A stretch of DNA of 64,000 nt from Trema orientale (Eukaryota; Streptophyta; Magnoliopsida; Rosales; Cannabaceae): the NCBI GenBank assembly GCA_002914845.1, contig JXTC01000116.1:148119-212118 (forward strand). Direction: 5' to 3'. Shown here one piece after another: positions 33,989 to 45,715 of this stretch. Made by a program: the position numbers and the translations under genes. Numbering within the stretch: the stretch's first letter is position 1; every line of letters begins with the position of its first letter. Below the pieces are notes generated by a model. The model searched no databases. It saw only the letters and a list, made by a program, of their open reading frames with translations, and had not been told where the DNA came from.

Positions 33989-34034
<46 letters not shown>

Positions 34035-34374
34035 TCTATATGTACATACTAAAAAAAATGAAAAACAGAAAGTTATGGGGATATATAAGAGTGAGGCCTT
34101 TGGCACAAGGGGGCCCTTAGGCTACCCATAAGCCAGGCACGACTACAGTTGGGTATTAGTGGAGCGGTTGTGTACTAATTTTTTTTTCTTTTCTTTCTCA
34201 CTTTTTGTATTGATGTTTCCATAGATTCGTAGTTTTATTTCTTTCATAAGGTGAGAGTTTTTAATGGAAAATTTGCAGCTAGATTACGCAGCAAGGGATA
34301 AGGATGCATCGCGTGTGTTGCAGTGCTATGACAACATTGTGATGACTATCAATGACATCTTATCCAGAGTTTGA
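32450..34374 (+). CDS. PQL3: PsbQ-like thylakoid lumen protein (PQL3-like)
   Basis: Two exons, 32450-32902 and 34279-34374, joined by a 1376-bp GT-AG intron (phase 0), give 182 aa. The N-terminus is a bipartite plastid then thylakoid-lumen signal: a basic stretch with a run of six Cys (about residues 21-26), twin Arg at 43-44, a hydrophobic segment and a likely cut after about residue 66. The mature part is the PsbQ-type four-helix bundle: SWGEAQKALRRSSAYVKQDF, then LRKLYFDLFNNVTKLDYAAR and a last helix ending in ILSRV. PsbQ-like proteins are lumenal; PQL1 and PQL2 belong to the chloroplast NDH complex and PQL3 is less understood. Length and C-terminus fit PQL3 best; which PQL it is remains an inference. 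The intron carries a MITE (33870-33980). Confidence 0.88.
33870..33980 (-). mobile_element. MITE family A, half copy, in the PsbQ-like gene intron
   Basis: On the minus strand it reads GGTTCCCAATCCAATAGGTA, then poly-T, AGCCGTTAGATCATTATCC and AACAGCTA. This matches the left half of the copy at 22046-22282. Its outer end again abuts an AT microsatellite (about 33993-34029). The other half is missing or unrecognisable. Confidence 0.65.
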
Positions 34375-36503
34375 TGCATCCAACCAATCTATCCGCTAGC
34401 TAGGTAGTCTTTACATTTTTTGTTTTACAAAACAATACAAGCATATACTGTGGTAGTATTAGCTTTATCTTTGGGTCCAAAACTACTTGTCTTGAAAATA
34501 ACACCATTTTGTGTGATGAAAGCTAATAGATTCATCAGTCATAATTCATTTCATTCTCTCATTGTTCATCTCCAACATCATGTATTTTGTAAAGCAATGG
34601 TACATAGGACTTGAACATATTTCATTGAGGATTGTTATACTTGTAGAAAATCCACAACACCTTGAACTCTCACCTACGAACACCCTCCTTCCACTTAGCT
34701 CTTCTATCCGGCATTTGAACTTCTATGAATCTGCTGCTTTGAGCTTCCTCTTGCTCCCTACCCTGCTAAATTGTAAGTTTCTCCAAAACCGATGAGAAAA
34801 CCTATCATTGAAAGAGAAATATACTTATAAAATCAGCCTTTTCAAGCCCACCATAGCTCCTCAAAGAGTATCTATAAGGAATCCAGCAAAAGGTTCTCTG
34901 AATACGGTGCTAGAGATCTTTACTTAAACCTTTTACCTCCTCATATTGTCACTCTCTATACGCTGTTTTGTTTGACTGTTTGCATAATTTTTGGAGTAAA
35001 AAGAGTTGACCATGTTCTAAACAGCTTCAATCCCTTAATGATGTAGATGATCTCCTTACTAAATTAATTCGCAAGTCACAAGCCTCTTCTGCAGAGAATT
35101 TGGGCCTGTGCTCCTTAAAATTTACCCAGTTTGACATTTTACCCCTTATTCCTTGAACTTAACAAATTTATTAGTAACCTATGTAGAACATCATATAAAT
35201 AGTGTTGTATTCTTATATATTACCACGTATAGTGAAAGGGTGAACGCCTTTGGTTGGTGGGTAGTTTTGGTGCCCAAATGCAAGAAAATTCGAAAAGGAG
35301 ATCCTAGAGAAGGAGCAATAAACTTGACTACTAGATCTCATCATCCTGACCAATACGAATGGATCTTTGTATGGCCTTTTCTCTATATTCCATGTACCGT
35401 CATTAGAAAACGGAAAGCGTATGCATGTGTAGCAAGTTCCAGCTATTATGTACGTATAAGTAGATTCACACGTGTGGTTGCTGTTTATACAGTAGGTGTC
35501 CAAGTAAATATGGAAAAAATTCTTTGTTATAAAAAAAAAATAAATAATCATTCTATTTTTCTTTTTTCTTTGTTTTTTTTGAAAGGGTAATCACTCTATT
35601 TTTCAACATGGAAAAATATACTTTATATTATTTTCTTGGTCAAACTTTGAATGTAAAATATCTAAAATGTCATTATTTAAAATTCAAAAACTTGTTACTA
35701 AACACTCCATAATATCTAATTATTTAAAAAAAAAATATGTCAATAATGATATTGTGTTTGTTTGGCAATAAAATTTTTTTGCTTAACGAGGAGGCCATAA
35801 AGACACCTTTTATTTTTATTCCTTTGTCTATCTCACTCTCGTTACAAACAAAAAAGTAGGGGCACACAGAAAAGTAGGGCGCAGTTGTACACTCCCTTCG
35901 TTCGTAGATCCCTTGTTGATTCTGAATTCGTTCAAGAAGGAACTGGACTTTTGACGGGGCCAGCCTTTCTCTTTTTCTAGGAATTATTTGGACATGAATA
36001 TCCTAAGTGCAATATTATCATGTAGAAAAAAATTTAGTAAAAAATTTGAACAAGAATGAATGAATGAAGAGTTACGTTTTTCGTTTTAGAAAATAGATGG
36101 GTTACTTTTGAGTTTTGTGAAAATGATCTAACGTGATACTTAAAACATAATAGAGGGGTATTTTTGGGATTACACAAATTTATAAATTCCTTCAATATCG
36201 ACTTGTAAAGGAATAATTGCCATAACACATATCTTCCTTAAAGAAAAGCTGAATTAATAACCAAACCTAAGTTAACGTCTCATGCATAGCATATATAGAT
36301 ATATAGATATTTAAAAATCAAAATAAGATTGATCGAAGATAAATCATGCTTTTAATTAGGAATATGATCCGGCGGCAGGCAGATCGAGTGGCCGGGCGGG
36401 CGCCGATTTTAATAATTTGGCTTTTATATTATAAAGATGACAAAGATTGATCCAATTATTTAATTGATCACGTAAACAAACGTTACATGAAACAAAACAA
36501 ATC
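34375..36503. other. intergenic region, no feature recognised
   Basis: Holds the 3' trailers of the PsbQ-like gene (+) and the GST gene (-), which converge. Several open frames of 60-145 codons occur, but their translations look random and have no acceptable splice or family context. A short GC-rich patch at about 36368-36405 stands out from the AT-rich surroundings. Confidence 0.5.
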
Positions 36504-37407
36504 TCACTGGTCTGTTTGTGCCTCTTTTGAAAGTATAGTCTGGCGGATGGCATGGAACTTGGCTACGAGTTTGTCTCTAGGCGGCCAGTTCTCTTTCACC
36601 ACGGGAATCTCCGCGAAAGCCTCCATCCAACCCCACAACCCCGGAGACTTATCTTGCTCGATCAGCTTCAGACCAGTTATCTCTTCAAACACGCTCACCA
36701 AGTTGGCAAGCCACCCCAATGTTATGTCCACCACTCCAATTTCTTCTCCACCAAACAGCTTCTTTCCCTTTATCTCTTCTTCCAACCACATGAGCTTCTC
36801 CAAGGCTCTCGAATGAGCTTCCTCTTGCCCCTTACCCGGCCCCTTTGTAAACGCATCCCATATCGATGGCAACACCTATTATCAAATTCATTCAATAACT
36901 AGTAATCAGAAATTGCTATGTATATATAAATGTAGTAGTAGTCTTATGTAAATATATATGTACTGTGACTATATATTATATATTATAAAGAACAACCAGT
37001 AGTAATGATGAGTATCGTACCACATCATATAGTACTAATTATACATATTTGGTCATAAATAATTAGCTAGGAGCCTAGGTAGGTGGTACCTCAGTGTCGC
37101 CGAACTTGGCCCAAAAGCGAGCTGTGGCTCTCTGATAAGGGTCTTGGGGCAGCAAATTAGGAGAATGGGTCCAAGTCTCGTCGATGTATTCAAGAATGAC
37201 AAGGGATTCAGCGATGGTTTTTGCGTTGTGCAAAAGGACAGGCACTTTCTTATGGATGGGGTTGCACTCAAGAAGAGCCTCGCTTTTGTTGGACAGATCT
37301 TCATAGATGGTCTCGTATTCGATCCCTTTCAGTTTCAGCGCCCAAACAATCCTTAGAGCATACGGGCTTGACCATGTCCGGAACAACTTCACTACTTCCT
37401 CTCCCAT
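36504..37407 (-). CDS. tau-class glutathione S-transferase
   Basis: Two exons on the minus strand, 37407-37090 and 36875-36504, separated by a 214-bp GT-AG intron (phase 0), give 229 aa, the usual length. The single intron after DTE is the typical position in tau GST genes. The N-terminal thioredoxin-like domain has the catalytic Ser in WSSPYALRI (residues 12-14 region), KKVPVLLHN and [13 protein letters not shown], which bind glutathione. The C-terminal helical domain begins [10 protein letters not shown] and includes [10 protein letters not shown]. Tau GSTs are cytosolic enzymes that conjugate glutathione to xenobiotics and stress metabolites. It resembles the HSP26-A/parC-like branch; the exact member cannot be named. 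Confidence 0.95.
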
Positions 37408-38360
37408 ATTTTTCTACAAGACTTACTTCTCTTAATTTTCTCCGTCCCTTATTTTGTTTGTTTAGCTAATTAATTAAGCTAGCATGACTCACTTTTATAT
37501 GCACAACTTTCTATATCTTTCACACGAGTGTCCATAACTTTGCTCTAGTTCTGTGATAAAACCTCCTATTCTTTACAATTCACTTAAGATATATACTATA
37601 TCTACAAAGTTGATAGATGTCATGTCCATGACATGATCAATAAATGAGCATACGTTTATCGCGTGATACAAAAGAAAAAACAAAAACCAAACAAAGAAGG
37701 GAGGGTGAAAGTGGAATTTAACAACACTGCAAGGGCTTGTATAACGTTATGATTGTAAATGGAATTATTTTTGGGGCTGATAACCAATTCATTGTATTTT
37801 TATATTCCAATGTCGACATCAACTTTTCCCTTTTGAAAAAGAAAGTTTTAGTCGTGAATGCCGGCTGGAAAAAGGAAAGATATACTCTTGTCTTTGAAGA
37901 ATTTTCATTGAAATTGCAAGAAAATTCAACTAAAATTGGAGGAGATTTCTACTATAAGACCCCTATATAATTGCAACTTTTCTAATCATTATTGGATCTA
38001 AAATTGACCATTTAAATGGTATGAGGTACATAAAGCATAATATGTGCCAAACTACATAGGATTATTACTTTTTTTTTTAGATGAGATATAATTATTACTT
38101 CTGTCAAGATAATAATAATAATAATAATTAATACTTTCTTCTCCTATCTGTGATTGACCATGGCCTTGAAGCATTCCCATCCACCAAAGTACTGGATCTA
38201 GCAATAAATTGATGTCTATTTGATTCTATAACTTCCATTTTTTTTTAGCTCTCTTCAAATTTCCTTTGCTCAACCTTTTTGGGGTTAAAAGACACCAAAC
38301 CGATCTTCTTCCTCCTCTTTACAGGCTTTTTATATTTTCACGAAGATTAGTTTTTTATCT
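37408..38360. other. upstream region of the GST gene
   Basis: The promoter of the GST gene must lie at the left end of this stretch (reading leftward). No coding region, RNA gene or clear repeat was seen apart from a short AAT run near 38108-38128. Confidence 0.45.
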
Positions 38361-38368
38361 GGGTTTAA

Positions 38369-38969
38369 TAGGGGTGTAAAAAGAGTCCGAAAGCCCAAAA
38401 CTCAATGGGTTAGTCCGAAAAAAAGCCTGATTTGAACTCGGTCCGAACCTAATATGGTCCGAACTCGGCTCGATCTCAATTATCCTTAAGGTTGGGTTTG
38501 GGCCTGATATTTTTCTTATGAACCCGGATTGAAACCAAGCCCGAAGCCTGAACTTGAAATCCAAACCTAAAGCCTAATTTAAAAAGCTCGAAACTCGAAA
38601 AATATAATAATTTTTTTTTTATAAAAAAAGCCCATTTTTTTAAAATTAAAGTATAAGTATTGTTTTGTAATTGTGCTAAAAAAAAAATTCTTTCACTATT
38701 TCCTTATTCCAATGCATATATATAAATGTATATTAATTTAGAGTCCAAAAGTCCGAAGGTTAAACTCGACTCGAATATAAAGTCCGAAGCCCGGTCCTAT
38801 ATTAGAGCCTGAAGCTTTTAGAGTTGAGCTTTGGGCATGACTTTTACTAATCTAAACCCAGCTTGACCTGGCCCGAAACTTTCTTAAAACCCAAAAGCCT
38901 GAGCCCGACCCACCCAAACCCGAAAGTTTGGGTTTGGGCTGGGTTTGAGCGGCCCGATTTATACCCCTA
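38369..38969. mobile_element. hAT-type MITE, 601 bp
   Basis: Ends TAGGGGTGTAAA and the inverse TAGGGGTATAAA. Flanked on both sides by the same 8 bases, GGGTTTAA (38361-38368 and 38970-38977), the target duplication length of hAT transposons. The interior is rich in CCCGAAGCC/GGGTTTGGGC-type motifs in both orientations around an AT-rich middle. No transposase. Confidence 0.9.
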
Positions 38970-38977
38970 GGGTTTAA

Positions 38978-40407
38978 TCATCGAATCTGATACACAAGAA
39001 ACTCACTTTTTTTTCCAGAAAACCCAAGACAAAAGGTCGTTCCAAATACCCGAAAGAGATAGATATGGGATATAGATTTTGTTTGAATTGAATGATTTGG
39101 CTTTGGAGGATAAGTTCGTCCTAGCTACTTTGAAAAATTGTAGCCATTTCTATCTTAAAAATCAACACCCGGATTTGAATTCCAAACCCAAAGAGAGAGA
39201 GAGAGATACAGAGATATGAATTGAGTGATATATAGATAGAAGTGAAAAGTGAGGAAGGAACAAATGAAGCAAACTATGATGGGTCTTTTTTTTTTTTTTA
39301 AACGTTGATTTCTCTTAGCTCTAGGCGATTTAATTGAAGAATAAGTCTATAAGAAAGAAGAAAAACAGAGCTAGAAGACTTTTCTATCGACCTGTGATTC
39401 CAATCCCTCTACATTAGTCCACTTTGCGTCTCGATAGCTCTATGGAGCAATTTCTCCTCTAAATTTTCGAGTTCATCAAAGCAGGGAAGTTTGTGGTCAC
39501 CATTAATGGAGGATTTGATTTTTAAAGCCGTATAAAAAGTTTATCTTTCCAAACTTTTCTGAGAAAATATGAAAAGTTGTTTGAGTACTAGAAAACGTTA
39601 ATGAAGTACAAAAAATCGAAGAAATGAGAATCCAAAAGATAATTCTTCTTTTTTTCCTCTTAAATTTCTTCTAATTTATTTATGGATTACATGTTCTTTT
39701 TATTTATCTATTTGTTTTAAGTTTTCTAATAGAGACTGTGGTTCAATACGGATAATAATATCTACAACCTATTTTTTGTGGACCAACTTTGTACTGAGAT
39801 CAATTTTCAACAGTTCAATGCGGTTATAGTGATACGGCCGAATTAGGGGTTGTATGGTAGAATCTGCCTAAAATTGGAATAAGATTATCAATGAAAGTTG
39901 ATGGGAAATTGACTTGGATATATAGTAGAGTTTTGGGATAAATGAATTTTTAAAAAACATTTAAATGACTTTTCTAAGATCACCTTTATTACTCCAGTTT
40001 ATAAAAAAAAAATAAAAAAATAAAAACTTCTACAAAAGAGGAAAGAGGAGAGAGGAAAAAAAGGTTGATAAAAAAATGTCTATAACTTACGATTTTTGGG
40101 CGTTGTTTAATAGATAAAACAAATGTAAATCAAGTGAAAATTTAATAGTCAAAAGTAAGTTTTACTCAGATTTAATTAAAGGTTTTAACTAAATGAGTGG
40201 TGCCTATTTTTATTTTACTTTTAATTTTATGGTTTTAGTGTAAATACTTTTGGTGTGGGAACATCATTGTAATTTTGACATATAGAGGGTGTGAATGCAA
40301 GTTTCAAAAGATTTTTTTTTTTTTAATTTTTTTTTTTTAAAAATAAAGGTCCTGAAAGGGGGGTCAAACAAAAAAATGTTTGTTCGTTTAAAAACCAACA
40401 ATAAATT
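38978..40407. other. intergenic region, no feature recognised
   Basis: AT-rich. A GA run occurs near 39197-39206 and poly-T near 39287-39299. No reading frame or RNA gene could be supported. Confidence 0.5.
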
Positions 40408-40475
40408 TCCGTTGCCGGGACTCGAACCCGGGTCCGGTGAGAGCCGAATATCCTAACCAGCTAGACTACAACGGA
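40408..40475 (-). tRNA. tRNA-Glu(CTC)-like gene, 4 nt short, probable pseudogene
   Basis: The minus strand reads TCCGTTGTAGTCTAGCTGGT at the 5' end (acceptor stem, D arm with box A), then TCGGCTCTCAC with anticodon CTC, and ends CGGGTTCGAGTCCCG plus GCAACGGA (T arm with box B and matching acceptor strand). Acceptor and T stems pair fully. The normal plant tRNA-Glu is 72 nt; this copy is 68 nt. The missing bases lie between anticodon loop and T arm, so the 3' half of the anticodon stem and the variable loop are damaged. It could still be transcribed by RNA polymerase III but is unlikely to work as a tRNA. A T-rich terminator could follow on the minus strand. Confidence 0.85.
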
Positions 40476-41030
40476 TTTGACCACATGGATCTTAAAAGTG
40501 TAACACGATGTGATTTAACAAGGACACTTTAGAATAAAACGAATCATTTGTTTTTTGGAGCTTAATTATAAGGTTTTAAGTACCAGAAATAATAGTGTCA
40601 ATTTATTTCTTCTTATATTTTTTTCAAAAGCTTCTGAAGAGCAATCGTCATGGATTAACTTACCGATAGACCAAGGATAATTGTAATATCAAGAGTATAG
40701 TATAGAATATAGGCCATGATTCATAAGCTCAAGTAGCACCAACTTGTTTACCTGATACATAAGCTCAAATTATTCATTCTACTCAAGTTAAGATAACACC
40801 AGCAACTATAATTTTATGATGACAATGTCGTGGTACACTATATATAAGAGAGAGATGCTACTGATCTTCATCATCCATTGGGATTGGATATGCATATTTT
40901 AGGATGTGCATATTAATTAAAAGTCGCTACATGAACACATTTGTGGGTCTCAAACTTACAAGTAGTGCATGGATAAATCTTTTAAAGCGAGGCATGAAGT
41001 TTAGCCGTTAAAGACATGAAGGAGAGGGTG

Positions 41031-41838
41031 TTAACTAGTGATGACATATGACCCAATGCCACCTTCAGCACTTGTTCGGAGCAACCTGGTTTCACCATAT
41101 TCATCACCTGAACGAGATTGAGTGAGTAGAAGAAGCATCAAGCTTTGGGGTTAAGTAACTTACCAGAAGATAAAAGGCCATGTTTCAAAGTAGTTGGAAG
41201 CTATTAATTAGGAAAAGAGAAGTCATCAATACGGAGAAACCTAAGATGAAAGAAGTAGTAGCAGTAGTAATAGTAGTAGTAGTAATAGAAATGATTTTTA
41301 CCATGTCAAGGTAATCATGCAACTCATTTATCTTGTCAATGTAATCTTGATCTTCTTCTCTACACACCAGTTCCATCTCCAGCTTAGAAGCTGCTAGATT
41401 TTCGTGGAGATGGTCCATGAAACTTGTTTGACAATCTGATTCAATACCCTGTTACCAAAATCAAAAGTTAAAAAACAGAATAGTACTATCGCTATTGATA
41501 TGATCATATTCATGGAGGAGAGGGACAACAAAATATTTACAAAATCCAAATGGAACAATTAGCATGGTCAGTTTAGCTTAAATTGAGCTTTCTTAATGAG
41601 CCTGATTAAGATAAAGCCAATTAAAATACTACTTGCCCAGATTTACCCTTTTCATTTTCATCGTACTAGTATTCTCCTTGACGCTTCTCCATGCCTCTGA
41701 TTATGTCACATAAAGCTATATACATGTATAGGTTTAATGGCCAACAACGTTTTACCTCATGAATAAGAAACAAAAAACATACAATGAAAATTGATAGAGA
41801 AAGAAGAGAATTAAGTGTTTTACAAGAGGCCTGTGCAT
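41031..41838 (-). CDS. possible four-exon gene for a 91-aa unrecognised protein
   Basis: I do not recognise this gene. On the minus strand four candidate exons (41838-41824, 41448-41302, 41200-41164, 41107-41031) have GT-AG borders and compatible phases (0, 0, 1), giving 276 coding bases. The best supported part is exon 2, whose 49 codons read ESDCQTSFMDHLHENLAASK and EMELVCREEDQDYIDKINEL, a charged, probably helical or coiled-coil sequence. The third exon has a strong donor, GTAAGT. An alternative splices exon 2 straight to 41107 and reads VMNMVKPGCSEQVLKVALGH to a stop near 40986. The first exon (five codons) is a guess. An upstream non-coding exon near 42010-42100 is possible. It is divergent from the EF-hand gene at 42453. 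Confidence 0.35.
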
Positions 41839-42452
41839 GTCTGTGTTCCCCTCTGCTGGTTGAATTGTAAGCTTTTCACTACCCACAAATAAATAGATTA
41901 TATTTGTGTAAATGTTATTAAAAAAGAAAGAAAGAAGACAGGCGGAAAGTCTGTGAGTAGCTTGAGTGGAGCATTTTGTCAAACAGATAGCAAGCAATGG
42001 CAAAAGCAGTCGGCAGGTAGGCGTACCTGAATATCTATGACTGAATATGCTCTCTCTCTCGCGGAACACTTTAGAAGGATTGGCCAGTTGCGATATTTTC
42101 AACCAGTTATTTATGACATCATCATAGATAAATAGCTGAGAATTTTATATATCACTCGCCCTTTATCTTCTCCTTTCATAAATAATAAATTATAAAATTA
42201 TAAACTGTTGTTGGTATTAATTTGAGGGAGTGACGTCTAATATAAGAAAGATGAAAGTGGTAGCGTGGCGCTTCCGCACTGGCCGTTTATCGAGATCAGA
42301 AAACAGCTACAAAACCAGAATCCTAAATCTAAATCTTAAATCTAAATCTAATTCTCCATTTTTTGTTTTCGTTCTTGTTTTTGTTTCCCTCTCCTCTCCT
42401 CTCCGTTTCATCTCCATCCATCTTCTTCTCTCTCTCTCTCACCCTCTGAGCC
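41839..42452. other. shared upstream region between two divergent genes
   Basis: If the minus-strand gene at 41031-41838 is real, this stretch of about 600 bases serves both it and the EF-hand gene. It contains a CT run at about 42051-42060 and CT-rich sequence at about 42390-42445 directly before the EF-hand start codon, typical of a plant leader. Confidence 0.4.
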
Positions 42453-45400
42453 ATGGGACAGGTGTTGGACAAACTTCAAGGTATTACCTTTTGTATTTAG
42501 TACTCACAACCTCCTCCTTTTTTTTTTCTTTTTTTTTTTTAATTTAATTTAATTTTTTTTATGTATACGGAGTTGAGTTATTTGTCTTTTTCTGATCTGT
42601 CAATTGAACAAGATGAAATAATTATCATCACTATGACCTATGAAGATTGTTTTAAGAACAAACTACAAAGGGTGGGGGTCAACCTTCTTCTGCCTATTCT
42701 ACTCTTCTTTTTCTTTTTTTCTTTTTTATTTTTATTTATGTATTTACTTTTTTTTTTTTAAAAGATTCTAGCCTTTTCCTTTTAAAGTTATTCTCATTGA
42801 AATCTTTTGCCAAATATGAAAACGCATCGTATGTAAAAGTTAGTGATGCAGGGGCAGCATTGGATGGACTTATATGGTCTCGGATTAGATTGTGTTGGCA
42901 CCTTATTACATTGTCAGTTAGGCAAATGTTTACTAATCCGTGTTAGACCATGAAAGGAATGGAAATTTTGCAAGTATTTTTCTTTCTCATTTATTGATAT
43001 GGTTACTTGTAAACTTGAAACACAAATTTTGGAAACCTTTCGCATAATCAGTGAAGTTGGGAAAGGAAAACTTGCTTTTATTCTCTCTTTAGTATCCACA
43101 TCATCTCTCTTTACCCTTCTTTTCATTGCAGATTTTTTATCATTAAAAGCCAATATATATATATATATATAGAGGGGAGGGCTACAGTAGGACGCCCCTC
43201 CGTAGGGTCACTCTTTATATACCGTTTGATAGGAATCTGTGGAGAATAACGGGAATCTGTGGAGAATCTGTTTATACACAGATTCCCATCAAACGGTGTA
43301 TAAACAGGGCCCTACGCAGGGACGCCCCTACCGTAGACGCGCCCATATATATATATGTAGCTTTATCAGATTCTTTGTCCAACGGCAAAATGATTCCTAG
43401 CCATTGTGGTGTTTTGTTGTTCCTTGTGTATCTGACAGTTTTACACCTTTGTTGTGCAGGTAAGGATTGGAGGCGTAGGCAAATAAGGAAGATAACTGAC
43501 AAGGTTTTTGATGGAGTTAGGAACCAGACGGGAAAGGCTACTTTGACATTTGAAGACCTATACATTGCAGTCCTCCTTGTGTACAAGTGAGAGAGAGGCT
43601 TTACTCATTTTTTCCTTTGTCTTATGATTTGTTCATTTAAGTGTGTGGAACCTTATATCTCTTTGCTTTTTAGTGACATCAACAAGCGTTTGCCTGGCCC
43701 CCATTTTGATCCACCATCTAAAGATGAAGTCAAAGCTTTGATTCAGGTAAATCTATTTTTCTACTCCAATGAAATAACTTAAAATGCTCAACTCTGACAT
43801 TGCAAGACCTGTTGTGGTGAAATCTGCTAGATTAGAAGTTATGCATGCTTGACTTTGATTATTAATAATAATAATAATAATAAATAGAGTTGACCCAGTT
43901 TAAACTGATTGCTTCAAAAGCTTATAGCATGTTTCTTAAGTTTGTACCAGTACAACTTGGTTTAGGAACTAGGAAGATGAATATTAGAAACCTATAAATA
44001 AAATAAAAGAATGCTGCTGTGATATACGTAAAACAACTTGGTGGGATGAAGTTGGATCTTGAAAGCAGCCACGTCCTGTCAAACTGCTGGATCTCTCTTC
44101 CTGTGCGCCTCTCATCTTTTCCTGCCATGGATTTGGCATGTGCTTTTAACTTCTTTCTGCGTCACCGGACCACCCTACGAAAGTTGTCAATTGTATGTTC
44201 TAGTAGAAGGACAGCTTAAACGAAAATGTAGAAACATATTAAGTTGTATTTGGATGGATTTTTCTTTAGGCTATCACTTCACTCGTATTTCTTGATGTGT
44301 GTAAAGCTGAAGTCCTTGTCCTTCTTGCTTCCTATCAGACTTAATGCGGTAATGGTCAGAATTATTAACATCATTATATTGGAAAATAATTGCTTGATCT
44401 ATTTTCCATTTTTAGCTTTCTTATTCCACTTATTTTAATGAACTACGAGATCATATTGTGATGATCAGAACAGATATTCCTAACATAAAACAGTGTGAGT
44501 TCTATGGTACCGTCATTTTGTGTGTCAGTGTATGCTGGCTCTGTCTTCGCATTATCCAATCATTTAACAACATTAGTTCTTCTTCCAAGTTAGATTTTCA
44601 ACGATATTCGATGAAGTTGTGTCATACTTATTATTTCCTAAGTAAACTCGAACTAGGCTAATGCATATGGTGGGTTTTTGTTAGTCAATACTCTGCACTC
44701 CTGGTTACTCAGCTAGAAAAATGTCCAACTGGAGAGTGTATTCATGTATAGTTCAAATCATGTAAAGACAGTTACACTGTCGATATAAGTATGGTGGATG
44801 ATGATTGATGACCCTTGAGACAATCCATGTTTGCATCTAAGAGGCTTTGGGGATTACCATGACTACAAAGTAGGTTGCATAATTGTCGATTGTCATCAGT
44901 TAGTGAATGAACCTGACTGCGTTCTTCTAAATTCCAGGGCCCTTAGGCCAAAAATTGCATCATCTGTCCTTGTTCTATGCATCTAATTCCATAAAATTGG
45001 CATGCTCTTGAGCGTTCAAGTGCACTAGTTGAGGTTGCAACGATGCTAGTAATGCTTGATGATTTTCAACAGTCTTTTCATATTTCAACTGCATACTTTT
45101 GAACTCTGTAGTTGGTCTTCTCTATGATTTTTTTTTTTTTTAATTTTTTGTTTTTAATAATTTGAGGATGTAAGAGGGTTTAATAAGAGAGGAAATAACA
45201 AGCAAAGGGGCCAGTTTTATTGTTGAAGGTGGAATTCTTAGGTTTCCCATTTAAACTTCATCTCAATTTTACCAAAGTTAACTGTTACATGTCTAAAGTA
45301 CTTTGTTCGTAGTCAGGTATTGGCAAATCTTTATTCACCAAATACCCATTTGTGAACCTGTCCTAATGAGATCTTTAGACCAAATATGATCAAAAAATTT

Positions 45401-45715
45401 TCTTTTTGTAGCTAATAGTAATAAAGCCTGTATGTGCTGCAGGAGTGTGATATCAACCTTGATGGAGAAATTGACCGTGAAGAATTTGTGAGATTCATTC
45501 AACAGCTCACGGCAGGCGCATTCATCACTGTTAGTCAAGGACTGATCCTGACTTTGGTTGTAGCACCAACAGTTGCAGTGGCCACAAAGAAGGCCACAGA
45601 AGGAGTCCCGGGCGTTGGAAAGGTCGTTCAGAAGTTACCGAATTCGATTTACGCCTCCATCATCACTCTTGCTATAGTCTTGTTCCAAAAATCGCAACTG
45701 GAGTCGGAAGACTAG
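42453..45715 (+). CDS. single EF-hand calcium-binding protein with hydrophobic C-terminus
   Basis: Four exons: 42453-42480, 43460-43586, 43674-43746 and 45443-45715, all GT-AG, giving 166 aa. The first exon is only 28 bp; it is accepted because MGQVLDKLQ joins in frame to GKDWRRRQIRKI and the start has a CCATGG context. One canonical EF-hand loop spans residues 79-90, DINLDGEIDREE, with Ca ligands at 1, 3, 5, 7, 9 and 12, spanning the boundary of exons 3 and 4. An earlier helical region (residues 11-60) may be a degenerate partner hand. The C-terminal third has two hydrophobic stretches (about 103-125 and 143-157), suggesting membrane association. It is conserved in plants as an uncharacterised calcium-binding EF-hand family protein; function unknown. 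Intron 1 holds a MITE. Confidence 0.88.
43175..43344. mobile_element. MITE in intron 1 of the EF-hand gene, 170 bp
   Basis: Left end GGGAGGGCTACAGTAGGACG and inverse right end GGGCGCGTCTACGGTAGGGG form an imperfect TIR. A second inner pair (ACCGTTTGATAGGAATCTGT and its near inverse) completes a long hairpin. Both sides are AT dinucleotide runs, so the target duplication is hidden. It is unusually GC-rich for the intron. Confidence 0.7.

Noticed and set aside
35153-35590. A 145-codon open frame between the PsbQ-like and GST genes
   Set aside because: The translation looks random, with no domain, signal or splice context, and the stretch is AT-rich spacer.
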